From Bradyrhizobium sp. Ec3.3 (GTDB lineage Bacteria > Pseudomonadota > Alphaproteobacteria > Rhizobiales > Xanthobacteraceae): a stretch of DNA of 64,000 nt. This document shows positions 56,752 through 64,000 of the stretch, one piece after another (within the stretch, counting starts at the first letter, position 1; each line of letters starts with the position of its first letter). The stretch covers positions 62,001 through 126,000 of the forward strand of contig NZ_AXAS01000015.1 of NCBI RefSeq assembly GCF_000472925.1. Reading direction: 5' to 3'. Made by a program: the position numbers and the translations under genes. Below the pieces are notes generated by a model that saw nothing but the letters and a program-made list of their open reading frames with translations, did not search any database and was not told the origin of the DNA.

Positions 56752-56837
56752 GTCATTGCGAGCGCAGCGAAGCAATCCAGAAGTGCATCCATGGAGGGAC
56801 TCTGGATTGCTTCGTCGCTGCGCTCCTCGCAATGACG
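56752..56837. repeat. palindromic intergenic repeat, GTCATTGCGAG family, copy 4
   Basis: Ends GTCATTGCGAGCGCAGCGAA and CTCCTCGCAATGAC with AAGCAATCCAG / CTGGATTGCTT inner arms. It lies between the BI-1-like terminator and the GNAT gene. Confidence 0.88.
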
Positions 56838-56865
56838 GTGCTTGTGGGAACGCCAACCTCACAAA

Positions 56866-56893
56866 CAAAAACCCCGGCCTTGCGGCCGGGGCT
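56866..56893 (-). terminator. intrinsic terminator of the Bax-inhibitor-1-like gene
   Basis: On the minus strand GAGCCCCGGCC / GGCCGGGG stem with TTTTTG run, 25 bases past the stop. Confidence 0.85.
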
Positions 56894-56917
56894 CGTGTCA
56901 TTCTCTCGGATCAGAAC

Positions 56918-57709
56918 CTAGTCGCGCTGGCCGAGCAGCTGCAGCAGCAGCGTGAACAGGTTGATGAAGTTCAAATACAGCGACAGCGCACCGGTGATCG
57001 CCGCGCGTTCGGCAATGTCACCGCCGGCCGAGGCGTAGCCGTAGATGTAGTCGTTCTTCAGCCGCTGGGTATCCCAGGCGGTGAGGCCAGCGAACACCAG
57101 CACGCCGCCCACCGACACGATGAACTGCAGCGCCGAGCTCGCCAGGAACAGATTGACGAGGCTTGCGATGATGATGCCGATCAGGCCCATGAACAGGAAC
57201 GATCCCATCCCGGTCATGTCACGCTTGGTGGTGTAGCCGTAGAGGCTCAGCGCGCCGAAGGTGGCCGCGGTGATGAAGAAGACCCGCACGATCGAGGTGT
57301 GCGTGAACACCAGGAAGATCGAGGACAGCGAGATGCCCATCAGCGCCGAGAACACCCAGAACAGGATCTGGGCGGTCGAGGGGGCCAGGCGGTTGATGCC
57401 GGCCGAGATCACGAACACCATGGCGAGCGGCGCCAGGATGAACAGCCATTTCAGCGGGCTCACGAACATCGCGTAGCCGAACGGCGTCAGGAACTGGCTG
57501 CCGATCTTGGCGGCGGCCCCCGAGGGGTCGCTGGTCACGGCCGCCATGTAGACACCGAGTGCGGCGAGGCCGGTGATGGCCAGGCCGATGCTCATGTAAT
57601 TGTAGATGCGCAGCATGTATGCGCGCAGGCCGGCATCGACCGTCGCGGCGTCGACACGCCCGGCGGCCCTGCCGAAAGGAGAAGCGTAGTTGCGGTCTAG
57701 GTCCGACAT
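56918..57709 (-). CDS. Bax inhibitor-1/YccA family membrane protein
   Basis: 263-aa inner-membrane protein with seven hydrophobic helices of the BI-1/TMBIM fold. In this fold a conserved Asp pair can make a calcium leak; here the Asp is in GLTAWDTQRLKNDY. FVFSALMGISLSS-type (FWVFSALMGISLSSIFLVF) and SLYLNFINLFTLLLQLLG at the C-terminus are family motifs. E. coli YccA modulates FtsH. Start ATG 57709; a strong terminator follows. The 271-bp interval upstream to the permease stop shows no gene. Confidence 0.93.
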   Translation of the reverse strand: MSDLDRNYASPFGRAAGRVDAATVDAGLRAYMLRIYNYMSIGLAITGLAALGVYMAAVTSDPSGAAAKIGSQFLTPFGYAMFVSPLKWLFILAPLAMVFVISAGINRLAPSTAQILFWVFSALMGISLSSIFLVFTHTSIVRVFFITAATFGALSLYGYTTKRDMTGMGSFLFMGLIGIIIASLVNLFLASSALQFIVSVGGVLVFAGLTAWDTQRLKNDYIYGYASAGGDIAERAAITGALSLYLNFINLFTLLLQLLGQRD

Positions 57710-57980
57710 GGTCGAATTCCCATTGGTTGGCCGGCCGGCACAAGGGCTGATGCCGCCCGGGTCGTCAAAATTCTATCCCGGATACCGTTGCCTGCCGACA
57801 TTAATTTTGGCTAACAATCGGGGATCCGGACCCACTCGACATGTGGGAAACTAACACATTTGCTGCAAGCGTCCACGCGCGGCCGAATGTCGCCATGGAC
57901 GCGCAATCTGACGCGCGGGCGTGGTTAACCCGGAAAATCCGGGAGATTGGGGTTGCCGCGCCGCCGCCCGCTTCAATTTG

Positions 57981-60551
57981 TCACAAATTCCGCAACACGG
58001 TGGCGGGCTTTTGGTTCAACGCCAGCAGCGTGCCGGCGAGCCCAAGCCCGACCGTGACGACAAGCGCGGAGACGACCACGCCGGCCGCGCTGCCGGCCTG
58101 CCAGACGAAGCTCAGCGTCATCAGCCGGGTCACGATCATCCAGGCCGCGATGCTGCCGGCGATGACGCCGAACACGGCGGTGGCGAGCCCGATCAGGAGA
58201 TATTCGAGCGCATAGGCGCCGAGCAGCCGCAGCCGCGTGGCGCCCAACGTCTTCAGGATCACGGCGTCATAGACCCGGTGGCGATGGCCGGCGGCGAGTG
58301 CGCCGCCCAGCACCAGGATCGCGGAGATCAACGTCACCGCGCTGGCGCCGCGGATCGCGAGCGTGAGATTGGTGACGACCGAGCCGACCGTCTCCATGAC
58401 CTCGCGGACCCGCACGCTTGTCACCATCGGATAGGCATCGGCGACCTCTTTGATGATCTTGCCGTCGCCGGCCGCATCGCCGCCCTGTTCGGTCAGCGTC
58501 GCGATGTGGGTATGCGGCGCGCCCTTGAAGGCATTGGGCGAGAACACCAGAACGAAATTGATGCCGAGCCCCTGCCAGTCGATGTTGCGCAAATTGCTGA
58601 TTTTCGCCGGGATGTCGCGGCCGAGCACGTTGACGACGACTTCGTCGCCGAGCTTGAGCCCGAGCCCGTCGGCGATTTTCTTCTCCATCGAGACCAGCGG
58701 TGGGCCGGAATAATCGGCGCTCCACCATTCGCCCTCGACCACCTTGGAGCCCTTCGGCAGCTCGCTGGTATAGGTCAGGCCGCGGTCGCTTTGCAGCACC
58801 CATTCGGCGTCGGTCGCGGGCTTCAGGTCCTCGGCCTTGACGCCGCGCGCGGCGACGATGCGGCCGCGCAGCATCGGCACGTCCTCGACTTTCGCCCCCG
58901 GCGCGATCTGGCGCAGATAGCCGTCGAACTGCTCGGCCTGCGCGCTCGGGATGTCGATGAAGTAGAACGATGGCGCCCGGTCCGGCAGCGCCGCGAGAAA
59001 CTGCCGGCGCAGATTGCCGTCGATCTGGGTGATGGTGACGAGGACGGCGAGTCCCAGCCCCAGCGACAGCACCACGGACGGCGTCAGCGCGCCGGGACGG
59101 TGGATGTTGGCGATCGCAAGCCGCAGCATCGGCAGCCGCGTGCGCGGCAATCGCCGAGCGATCGTCATCAAGAGCCCCGCAATGCCGCGCAGCACCGCAA
59201 ACACCACGATGGACGAGAGCACGAACACCGTGGCGATGCGCTTGTCGAACGATAGCCCGATCACGACCGCGACGAGTAGCGCGACCACCACGGCCATGAA
59301 GGCGAGATAGCGCCAGCGCGGCCGGTGCCATTCGGCGCTGATCGTGTCGCGAAACAGCGCGGCCACCGGTACGTCATGGACGCGCCCGAGCGGCCACAGG
59401 CCAAAGGCGAGTGCGGTGAGCAGGCCATAGATGAAGGAGAGCGCTAGCTCGTCGGCATGCACGGCCGGGATCACCGGCAGCGGTAACAGCTTTCCGAACA
59501 GGCCGACGATGGCGAAGGGGAGGGCTGCGCCAAGCGCGAGCCCGATCACCGAGCCGATCCCGGCGAGCAGGATGACCTGCGCGAGATAGATGCCGAACAC
59601 GTCGCGTCCGGTGGCGCCGACGGCCTTGAACGCCGCGATGACCTCGAGCCGGCGGTCGATATGGCTCTTCACGGCATTGGCGACGCCAACACCTCCGACC
59701 AAAAGCGCGGCGAGGCCGACCAGCGTCAGGAACTGGGTAAAGCGGCTGATATTGCGCTCGAGCTGAGGCGATGCATTGGAGCGGCTGCGGATCTCCCAGC
59801 CGGCCTGCGGTGCCGCGTTGCGGGCGTCGCTGATGAATGCCTCGGTCGCGCGCTCGCTGTTGGCGCTGTCAGGCAGCTTGACGCGATAGACCCAGCGCAC
59901 CAGGCTGCCCGGCTGGATCAGGCCGGTGGCGCGCAAGGCTTCCTCGCTGATCAGGAAACGGGGGCCGAAGCCGATGCCGCCGGCAAGCTTGTCGGGCTCG
60001 GCCTCGACCGCGCTGCGGATCTGGAAGGTCGTGTTACCGATGGTGACGCGGTCGCCGATCCTGAGGGAAAGCCGCGCCAGCAGCGTCGGATCCGCGGCGG
60101 CACCGAACGCGCCGTCGCGCTCCGCGAGAAGATCGGACAGTGGCAATTGCGGCGTCAGCGTCAACTGGCCGAGCATCGGGTAATTGCCGTCGACCGCCTT
60201 CATCTCGACCAGCGCGAGCTTGCCGTCGGCCGCGCGCGCCATGCCGCGCAGCGTCGCGGCGATCGACACCGTGCCGCGCGAACGCAGGAAAGCGATCTCC
60301 TCAGGCTTTGCCTCGCGCTGGAACAGCACGAACGAGGCGTCGCCGCCGAGCAGCGTGCGGCCTTCACGCGCCAGGCCCTCGCTGAGGCTGGCCGCGACCG
60401 AGCCGACACCGGCAATCGCCATCACGCCGAGCGCGATGCAGGCGATGAAGACGTAGAAGCCGCGCAGGCCTCCGCGCAGTTCGCGCAACGCATAGCGCAG
60501 CGACAGCGCGGCCGCGCCGCGTCGCGCGAACGGTTCAGTGGCGACGCTCAT
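57981..60551 (-). CDS. FtsX-type ABC transporter permease (YbbP-like)
   Basis: 856-aa permease of the MacB/FtsX superfamily in the large YbbP arrangement. There is one N-terminal helix, a periplasmic domain, then a cluster of helices (about 270-460), a second periplasmic domain and a final helix bundle. The N-terminal ALRYALRELRGGLRGFYVFIA and the FtsX core VGVANAVKSHIDRRLEVIAAFKAVGAT with its second copy VILKTLGATRLRLLGAYALEY are clear. Its start overlaps the ATPase stop by four bases. In E. coli ybbAP lies next to tesA, as here; the substrate is proposed to be hydrophobic but is not established. Confidence 0.9.
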   Translation of the reverse strand: MSVATEPFARRGAAALSLRYALRELRGGLRGFYVFIACIALGVMAIAGVGSVAASLSEGLAREGRTLLGGDASFVLFQREAKPEEIAFLRSRGTVSIAATLRGMARAADGKLALVEMKAVDGNYPMLGQLTLTPQLPLSDLLAERDGAFGAAADPTLLARLSLRIGDRVTIGNTTFQIRSAVEAEPDKLAGGIGFGPRFLISEEALRATGLIQPGSLVRWVYRVKLPDSANSERATEAFISDARNAAPQAGWEIRSRSNASPQLERNISRFTQFLTLVGLAALLVGGVGVANAVKSHIDRRLEVIAAFKAVGATGRDVFGIYLAQVILLAGIGSVIGLALGAALPFAIVGLFGKLLPLPVIPAVHADELALSFIYGLLTALAFGLWPLGRVHDVPVAALFRDTISAEWHRPRWRYLAFMAVVVALLVAVVIGLSFDKRIATVFVLSSIVVFAVLRGIAGLLMTIARRLPRTRLPMLRLAIANIHRPGALTPSVVLSLGLGLAVLVTITQIDGNLRRQFLAALPDRAPSFYFIDIPSAQAEQFDGYLRQIAPGAKVEDVPMLRGRIVAARGVKAEDLKPATDAEWVLQSDRGLTYTSELPKGSKVVEGEWWSADYSGPPLVSMEKKIADGLGLKLGDEVVVNVLGRDIPAKISNLRNIDWQGLGINFVLVFSPNAFKGAPHTHIATLTEQGGDAAGDGKIIKEVADAYPMVTSVRVREVMETVGSVVTNLTLAIRGASAVTLISAILVLGGALAAGHRHRVYDAVILKTLGATRLRLLGAYALEYLLIGLATAVFGVIAGSIAAWMIVTRLMTLSFVWQAGSAAGVVVSALVVTVGLGLAGTLLALNQKPATVLRNL

Positions 60552-61270
60552 GGCTGGGAATACTGCGTATCGATGCGCCCGGAGCGCAGGCGGATCACGC
60601 GGTCGCAGCGATGCGCAAGCGAGGAATCATGGGTCACCAGCACCAGCGTCATGCCGCGCTCGGCATGCTTGCCGAAGATGAGATCGACGATCTGCTTTCC
60701 CGTCGCTTCGTCGAGATTGCCGGTGGGCTCGTCGGCGACCAGGATCGCAGGGTCCGGCGCCAGCGCACGGGCGAGCGCGACACGCTGCTGCTCGCCGCCC
60801 GAGAGTTGCGAGGGATAGTGATGCAGGCGATCGCCGAGCCCGACCGATTGCAGCTCTTGCGCGGCGCGCTTGGCCGCATCCGGATTGCCGGCGAGCTCGA
60901 GCGGCACCGCGACGTTCTCCAGCGCCGTCATGGTCGGGATCAGGTGAAAGGACTGGAAGACGATGCCGACCTCGCGGCCGCGGAAGCGGGCGAGTGCGTC
61001 CTCGTCGAGGGCATTGAAAGGCGTGCCGCTCACCACCACCTCTCCGCTATCAGGACGCTCCAACCCCGCCATCACCATCAGCAGCGTGGATTTGCCCGAC
61101 CCTGACGGGCCGATCAGGCCGATAGCTTCACTCCGGCCGACCCGAAGGCTGATATCCTTGAGAATGTGAACGCGTGCCGCGCCCGTGCCCAGTGAGAGAT
61201 TGACGTTGGAAATGGAGATGGTGTCCGGCGTCGTGCCGGCCAGCGAAGAGGATTCGATGCGACTGTCCAT
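60548..61270 (-). CDS. ABC transporter ATP-binding protein (YbbA/LolD-like)
   Basis: About 240-aa ATPase of the LolD/MacB-type subfamily. Walker A IGPSGSGKSTLLMVMAG is near 53-69, the signature LSGGEQQRVALARALA near 150, and Walker B ILVADEPTGNLDEATG. LVLVTHDSSLA holds the switch His. Start taken at ATG 61270 (MDSRIESSS); an ATG at 61288 is six codons earlier. It pairs with the overlapping permease and is divergent from the TesA-like esterase, whose start overlaps its own by a few bases. Confidence 0.93.
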   Translation of the reverse strand: MDSRIESSSLAGTTPDTISISNVNLSLGTGAARVHILKDISLRVGRSEAIGLIGPSGSGKSTLLMVMAGLERPDSGEVVVSGTPFNALDEDALARFRGREVGIVFQSFHLIPTMTALENVAVPLELAGNPDAAKRAAQELQSVGLGDRLHHYPSQLSGGEQQRVALARALAPDPAILVADEPTGNLDEATGKQIVDLIFGKHAERGMTLVLVTHDSSLAHRCDRVIRLRSGRIDTQYSQP

Positions 61271-61961
61271 GGTCCGGTCATATGGCAACTCCGCGCACCC
61301 GGTCGAGAGGCGTTACGGATTCTTCATGCACATAGCCGTGTTGATGGTCGCCTTGATGACGGGGATTGCCGGCGCCGGCGCGCAGGCCAAGCCGCCGGTC
61401 AAGCTGGTCGTGCTCGGCGATTCCCTGAGCGCCGGCCTCGGCCTTCAGGGCCAGGACGCATTTCCCATGAAGCTCCAAAAAGCCTTGCAGGACAAAGGTA
61501 TAGCCGTCGACATGATCAATGCCGGGGTGTCCGGCGACACCTCTTCCGGTGGCCGGGACCGGCTCGACTGGTCGGTGCCGGAGGGAACCGAGGGCGTCAT
61601 CGTCGAGCTCGGCGCCAACGATGCGCTGCGCGGGCTCGACCCCGACGTCACGCGCGCCGCGCTCAGCGACATCGTCGCGCGCCTGAAGGCGCGCGGCGTT
61701 GCGGTGATGCTGTGCGGCATGCTGGCGCCGCCGAACTACGGCGGCGACTATGCCGCGCGCTTCAATTCGATTTATCCGGATCTGGCGAAAAAATTCGACG
61801 TGCCGCTCTATCCGTTCTTCCTCCATGGCGTTGCGGCCGACGCCAAGCTCAACCAGGCCGACGGCATTCATCCCACCGCTGCGGGCGTCGACATCATCGT
61901 CAAGAACATGATGCCTGCCGTGGAGGCATTCCTTGGCACGATAAGCGGGCAACGACGTTGA
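61257..61961 (+). CDS. SGNH/GDSL arylesterase, TesA-like
   Basis: About 234-aa exported esterase/lysophospholipase I type. SGNH blocks are visible: Ser in VVLGDSLSAGLGL, Gly in NAGVSGDTS, Asn in ELGANDALRGL and the Asp-x-x-His in NQADGIHPTAAG. The leader ends AGAGAQA-KP. I take ATG 61257 because AGAGG lies five bases upstream; ATG 61326 would begin the hydrophobic leader directly without basic residues. The gene pair with ybbA/ybbP-like genes mirrors the E. coli tesA-ybbAP locus. Confidence 0.9.
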   Translation: MRLSMVRSYGNSAHPVERRYGFFMHIAVLMVALMTGIAGAGAQAKPPVKLVVLGDSLSAGLGLQGQDAFPMKLQKALQDKGIAVDMINAGVSGDTSSGGRDRLDWSVPEGTEGVIVELGANDALRGLDPDVTRAALSDIVARLKARGVAVMLCGMLAPPNYGGDYAARFNSIYPDLAKKFDVPLYPFFLHGVAADAKLNQADGIHPTAAGVDIIVKNMMPAVEAFLGTISGQRR

Positions 61962-62133
61962 AAAGCGGGCAATACTAACCCTAATACCCAGGGTTTTCCC
62001 GGAGTGGTCCGCGCTACGCTTCGCAGAGTCACATAACTGCGATAGGAATCAGGTTACCGGTGATTCGTCGCCGGCTCTAATTTGGACATGGGCCTTTTCA
62101 AGGCGCATGTCCAAGCATCGGGAGTGCTCAACG

Positions 62134-62670
62134 ATGCCACGCTTGTTTACTGGTCTGGAAATTCCGGCCGAGGTCGGTCAGACACTTTCCAACTTGCGGG
62201 GCGGCCTTCCCGGCGCCCGCTGGATCGATCCCGAAAATTATCACGTCACCTTGCGCTTCATCGGCGATATCGACGGCGCCTCCGCCAACGAGATCGCCTC
62301 GCTGCTGTTTCGCGTCAACCGCAAACCGTTCGAGGTGAAGGTGCAGGGGCTCACGAGCTTCGGCGGCCGCAAGCCGCGCGCAGTCGTCGCCGCCATCGAG
62401 CCGAGCCGGCCCTTGATCGAATTGCAGGCCGAGCTCGAGCGGATGATGCAGCGCATCGGCCTCGATCCGGAAGGGCGCAAGTTCATTCCGCATGTCACGC
62501 TGGCGCGGCTGCACGATGCCTCGGACCAGGACGTCGCCGATTATCTCTCGCTGCGCGGTTACTTCCCGAGCAAGGTGTTCACGGCCGAACGTTTTGTCCT
62601 GTTCTCCTCGCGCGCATCCACCGGTGGCGGACCCTACGTCGTCGAGGATTCCTACGATCTCTGTGCGTAG
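62134..62670 (+). CDS. thpR: RNA 2',3'-cyclic phosphodiesterase (2H family)
   Basis: 178-aa 2H phosphoesterase that opens 2',3'-cyclic phosphates on RNA ends (historically 2'-5' RNA ligase LigT). The two HxTx motifs are H37-V-T-L and H120-V-T-L, framing the symmetrical lobes; PRLFTGLEIP is the usual N-terminus. ATG 62134 follows GGGAG nine bases upstream. A short GC-rich repeat follows the stop, then zapE. Confidence 0.93.
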   Translation: MPRLFTGLEIPAEVGQTLSNLRGGLPGARWIDPENYHVTLRFIGDIDGASANEIASLLFRVNRKPFEVKVQGLTSFGGRKPRAVVAAIEPSRPLIELQAELERMMQRIGLDPEGRKFIPHVTLARLHDASDQDVADYLSLRGYFPSKVFTAERFVLFSSRASTGGGPYVVEDSYDLCA

Positions 62671-62680
62671 GTTGGTTCTC

Positions 62681-62731
62681 GGGCCTCGGACGCAGCGCAG
62701 CGCTTGCGCGCTGCAGCGCGTCCGGGACACG
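62681..62731. repeat. short form of the GGACGCAGCGCAGC repeat, copy 3
   Basis: CTCGGACGCAGCGCAGCGC and its inverse GCAGCGCGTCCGGGACACG. Compact version of the elements at 27554 and 39734, in the thpR-zapE gap. Confidence 0.72.
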
Positions 62732-62799
62732 AAATCCGCATACCCCTTTCCCTAATTCTCGGCTTGCATTTTCGGCCGGTCTCTGGCGGTAAGGGGGCC

Positions 62800-63987
62800 A
62801 TGCTCTCCACCCCCAATTCATCGTTCCGAAGCGAATACCAGGCGCTGGTCTCGTCCGGCGCGATCGAGCCGGATGCGGCCCAGGCCGAGGTCGCGGAGGC
62901 CTATGCGGCGCTGGACCAGCGGCTTGCGAGCTACAAGCCGCAGCGCAAGCAGGGGCTGCTCGGCCGATTGTTCGGTGGCGGCGACAAGGACGATGCGCCG
63001 CGCGGGCTCTACATCCACGGCGAGGTCGGGCGCGGCAAGACCATGCTGATGGACCTGTTCTTTCAGCACTCTTCCGTCGCGCACAAGCAGCGCGCGCATT
63101 TCCATGAATTCATGGCCGAGGTGCACGAACGTATCTACGGCTATCGCCAGAACATCGCGCGCGGCGAAATCGCCGACGGCGATGTCATCGCGCTGACGGC
63201 GAACGCGATCTTCGATGAGGGCTGGCTGCTCTGCTTCGACGAATTCCACGTCACCGACATCGCGGATGCGATGATCCTGGGCCGCCTGTTCGCGAAACTG
63301 TTCGAACTCGGCACGGTGGTGGTGGCGACGTCGAACGTCGCGCCCGACGATCTCTACAAGGGCGGACTCAATCGCGCGCTGTTCCTTCCCTTCATCGCGC
63401 AGATCAACGATCACATGGACGTGCTGCGGCTCGATGCGCGCACCGATTTCCGGCTGGAGAAACTTCAGGGCGTGAAGATGTGGCTGGTGCCGGCCGATGC
63501 CGACGCCGATGCCGCGCTCGATCGCGCTTGGGCGAAGATGACCGGCCACGCCAAATGCAAGTCGCGCGATATTTCGATCAAGGGCCGCATCCTGCACGTG
63601 CCGTGCTCGGCGCACGGCGTGGCGCGGTTCTCGTTCGCAGATCTCTGCGAGAAGCCGCTCGGCGCATCCGACTACTTGCGGCTCGCGCACGACTATCACA
63701 CCATCCTGGTCGACCATATTCCAGTGATGGAGTTCGCTGAGCGTAACGCCGCCAAGCGCTTCATCACGCTGATCGACACACTCTATGACAATGCTGTGAA
63801 GCTGATGGCTTCGGCCGAAGCCAATCCGGTGTCGCTGTACCTGGCAAACGAAGGCAACGAGGCCAACGAGTTCAAGCGCACGTCCTCGCGCCTGATCGAG
63901 ATGAGCTCGGAATCCTACCTGGCGCAGCCGCACGGCCGCAAGGATTCCACCGCCAGTGGCTCCACCAAGGGCCTGGTGGAGACTTAA
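62800..63987 (+). CDS. zapE: cell division protein ZapE (AFG1-like ATPase)
   Basis: 395-aa AAA-type ATPase of the AFG1/ZapE family, linked to the division ring and to turnover of membrane proteins. Walker A YIHGEVGRGKTMLMD is near residues 71-85, Walker B LLCFDEFHVTDIADAMILG near 143-161, and sensor-1-type VVVATSNVAPDDLYKGGLNR near 175. RAHFHEFMAEVHERI is another family block. ATG 62800 has AAGGGGG directly upstream. It ends 13 bases before the window end. In related genomes it precedes TCA-cycle genes, which would be beyond this window. Confidence 0.95.
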   Translation: MLSTPNSSFRSEYQALVSSGAIEPDAAQAEVAEAYAALDQRLASYKPQRKQGLLGRLFGGGDKDDAPRGLYIHGEVGRGKTMLMDLFFQHSSVAHKQRAHFHEFMAEVHERIYGYRQNIARGEIADGDVIALTANAIFDEGWLLCFDEFHVTDIADAMILGRLFAKLFELGTVVVATSNVAPDDLYKGGLNRALFLPFIAQINDHMDVLRLDARTDFRLEKLQGVKMWLVPADADADAALDRAWAKMTGHAKCKSRDISIKGRILHVPCSAHGVARFSFADLCEKPLGASDYLRLAHDYHTILVDHIPVMEFAERNAAKRFITLIDTLYDNAVKLMASAEANPVSLYLANEGNEANEFKRTSSRLIEMSSESYLAQPHGRKDSTASGSTKGLVET

Positions 63988-64000
63988 GTCCTATCTCCCA

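Overview
The window is a chromosomal stretch of a GC-rich alphaproteobacterium. It is most likely Bradyrhizobium or a close relative. The evidence is the gene order acnA next to ccmABCDG, the scattered leuB/leuC/leuD genes, families typical of that group (DUF2336, DUF2794, DUF3551-like, BA14K-like, fasciclin), and many copies of short palindromic intergenic repeats. It is mostly housekeeping DNA. I saw no tRNA, rRNA, CRISPR array, transposase, integrase or phage gene.

Layout. 1-5.1 kb: an FkbM-type methyltransferase, a fused ABC exporter and a hybrid sensor kinase, all on the minus strand. 5.2-8.8 kb: succinate dehydrogenase, transcribed sdhC-sdhD-sdhA-sdhB. 9.2-12.8 kb: a TauE/SafE permease, malonyl-CoA synthetase and an SDR oxidoreductase. 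13.2-15.4 kb: a periplasmic redox group made of a fasciclin protein, a b-type cytochrome and a Tat-exported molybdopterin lipoprotein. 15.5-24.8 kb: an MFS carrier, leuB, a hexapeptide acyltransferase, asd, beta-carbonic anhydrase, a CitE-like CoA lyase and RidA. A duplicated scrap of the lyase 3' end lies beyond RidA. 25-32.5 kb: an accessory-looking zone of small secreted or membrane proteins, several rich in Gly, His or Trp, with a glycosyltransferase, leuD and a small metallopeptidase inside it.

32.6-38.3 kb: leuC, then the translation/secretion cluster ffh-rpsP-rimM-trmD-rplS read on the minus strand. 38.7-41.3 kb: a metallo-hydrolase, a SIMPL protein and a GyrI-like secreted protein. 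41.5-47.7 kb: dapF-mtaB, then ftsY and yciB, with a DUF2336 protein and an RluA-type pseudouridine synthase on the other strand. 47.9-54 kb: the cytochrome c maturation genes ccmA-B-C-D-G (cycVWZXY in Bradyrhizobium usage) divergent from acnA. 54.2-57.7 kb: DUF1223, DUF2794, GNAT and Bax-inhibitor-1-like proteins. 58-64 kb: a YbbA/YbbP-like ABC system divergent from a TesA-like esterase, then thpR and zapE.

How the genes work together. sdhCDAB and acnA serve the TCA cycle. leuB, leuC and leuD supply leucine, while asd and dapF supply lysine and peptidoglycan precursors. ffh and ftsY are the two GTPases of co-translational targeting. ccmABCDG mature the c-type cytochromes of the respiratory chain.

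The observations most worth a second look are: the diverged lyase tail beyond ridA; two independent in-frame 15-bp tandem duplications, each inside a signal peptide; the Tat/lipobox molybdoenzyme with its cytochrome b; paralogous small proteins that share a leader but carry different His/Gly-rich tails; a 300-bp repeat-filled gap splitting ccmA from ccmB; and an orphan minus-strand terminator that may end an unannotated small RNA. No clearly novel multi-gene system is evident.
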